Shown one piece after another: positions 63,569-64,000 of a stretch of 64,000 bases of DNA (position 1 is its first letter; the number at the start of each line of letters is the position of its first letter). Where the stretch lies: the NCBI GenBank assembly GCA_021772615.1, contig JAJFLQ010000141.1, positions 1-64,000 of the forward strand, written 5' to 3'. This DNA comes from Verrucomicrobiota bacterium (GTDB lineage: Bacteria; Verrucomicrobiota; Lentisphaeria; JABSQK01; JAJFLO01). The notes under the pieces were generated by a model that was given only the letters and a program-made list of their open reading frames with translations, ran no database searches and had not been told where the DNA came from. The position numbers and the translations under genes were made by a program.

Positions 63569-64000
63569 ATGCCGAACGGCCCAAACGACATTCTGCTGAG
63601 TTTTATTCTGTGTTCCCGCAACGACCGTCATCAGGGCAATCCCATGTGGCGGCTCCAGACAACGTTGAATTTTCTTGCCGACAGCGCATGCCGGCAGTCG
63701 ATGTTGGATCGCGTCGAAGTGGTTGTCAGCGACTGGGGCAGTGACGAACCGATCAGGCATACTCTGAAGCTGACAGCGGCGGCAGGTCAAATCTGCCGGT
63801 TTGTGGACATTCCGAAACCGATCGCGACGTCCGAACAACGCGACAGCCCGTTTCCCGAAGTTCTCGCTCTCAATGCAGCGGTGATTCGCTCGCGGGGAAC
63901 GTACGTTGGCCGAATCGACCAGGACACACTCGTCACCGATCAATTTTTCGCCGAATTTTCCGCGCGATTCGACGGCCCGAGTGAGCCGGGAAACGCCGGC
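63569..64000 (+). CDS. GT2-like glycosyltransferase, 3' end cut by window
   Basis: The frame from ATG 63569 stays open to the window end, giving 144 residues so far. It begins ILLSFILCSRNDRHQGNP, continues RVEVVVSDWGSDEP and has RSRGTYVGRIDQDTLV, which together look like the GT-A nucleotide-binding core and a DQD metal-binding motif. The start is the first ATG in frame after the sulfotransferase stop, and no strong ribosome site is visible. It probably continues the polysaccharide operon. Confidence 0.75.
   Translation, partial: MPNGPNDILLSFILCSRNDRHQGNPMWRLQTTLNFLADSACRQSMLDRVEVVVSDWGSDEPIRHTLKLTAAAGQICRFVDIPKPIATSEQRDSPFPEVLALNAAVIRSRGTYVGRIDQDTLVTDQFFAEFSARFDGPSEPGNAG

Noticed and set aside
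1-64000. tRNA, rRNA and known riboswitches
   Set aside because: By eye I saw no cloverleaf with a conserved TTC arm, no rRNA stretch and no riboswitch core; a covariance-model scan would settle it.

Overview
The window reads as bacterial chromosome of moderately high GC, with almost all coding capacity in very long secreted proteins. Planctomycetota, or a close PVC relative, is the best fit. The grounds are dockerin-like C-terminal tails rich in DxNxDGxVTPTDAxxVINRLG, stacks of HYR, Calx-beta, CARDB and cohesin-like modules, a planctomycete-style Ser/Thr kinase with DWG instead of DFG, and many short palindromic intergenic repeats. This placement is inference; no rRNA or tRNA gene was seen.

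Layout. 1-2644 holds the 3' part of a secreted LamG protein on the plus strand. 3206-36669 holds four minus-strand genes for secreted multimodular proteins of 4167, 1967, 399 and 4248 residues. The first combines a GH16-like fold, Calx-beta domains and an alpha/alpha toroid. The second is a cohesin-like/HYR scaffold and the third a small cohesin-like/dockerin protein. The fourth carries two complete subtilisin domains in an internal duplication. 37554-40256 (minus) is a 900-residue HYR protein. A single-module NRPS (C-A-PCP-TE, plus strand) follows at 40381-44922. At 45031-51564 (minus) is a 2177-residue protein whose N-terminal part resembles S-layer proteins of ammonia-oxidising archaea but whose C-terminus is the local dockerin tail.

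From 51.8 kb the genes are of ordinary size. They are two hypothetical proteins, a GT4 glycosyltransferase, a kinase/cNMP-binding/winged-helix fusion and an MscS-type channel. A tightly packed plus-strand operon follows: metallophosphoesterase, sirtuin, NAD-dependent sugar epimerase, GT2 glycosyltransferase, sulfotransferase and a second GT2-like gene cut by the window end.

How it may work together (inference). The giant genes look like parts of one extracellular assembly. Four end in the same CARDB-plus-dockerin tail, a fifth has a different dockerin, and two end in a tandem GWN/GYW module. Several carry cohesin-like modules that could be internal partners, and three share a further roughly 160-residue module. 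The 59-64 kb operon would make a probably sulfated polysaccharide, and the S-layer-like protein could supply the surface lattice. Intergenic gaps hold at least four families of short palindromic or MITE-like repeats.
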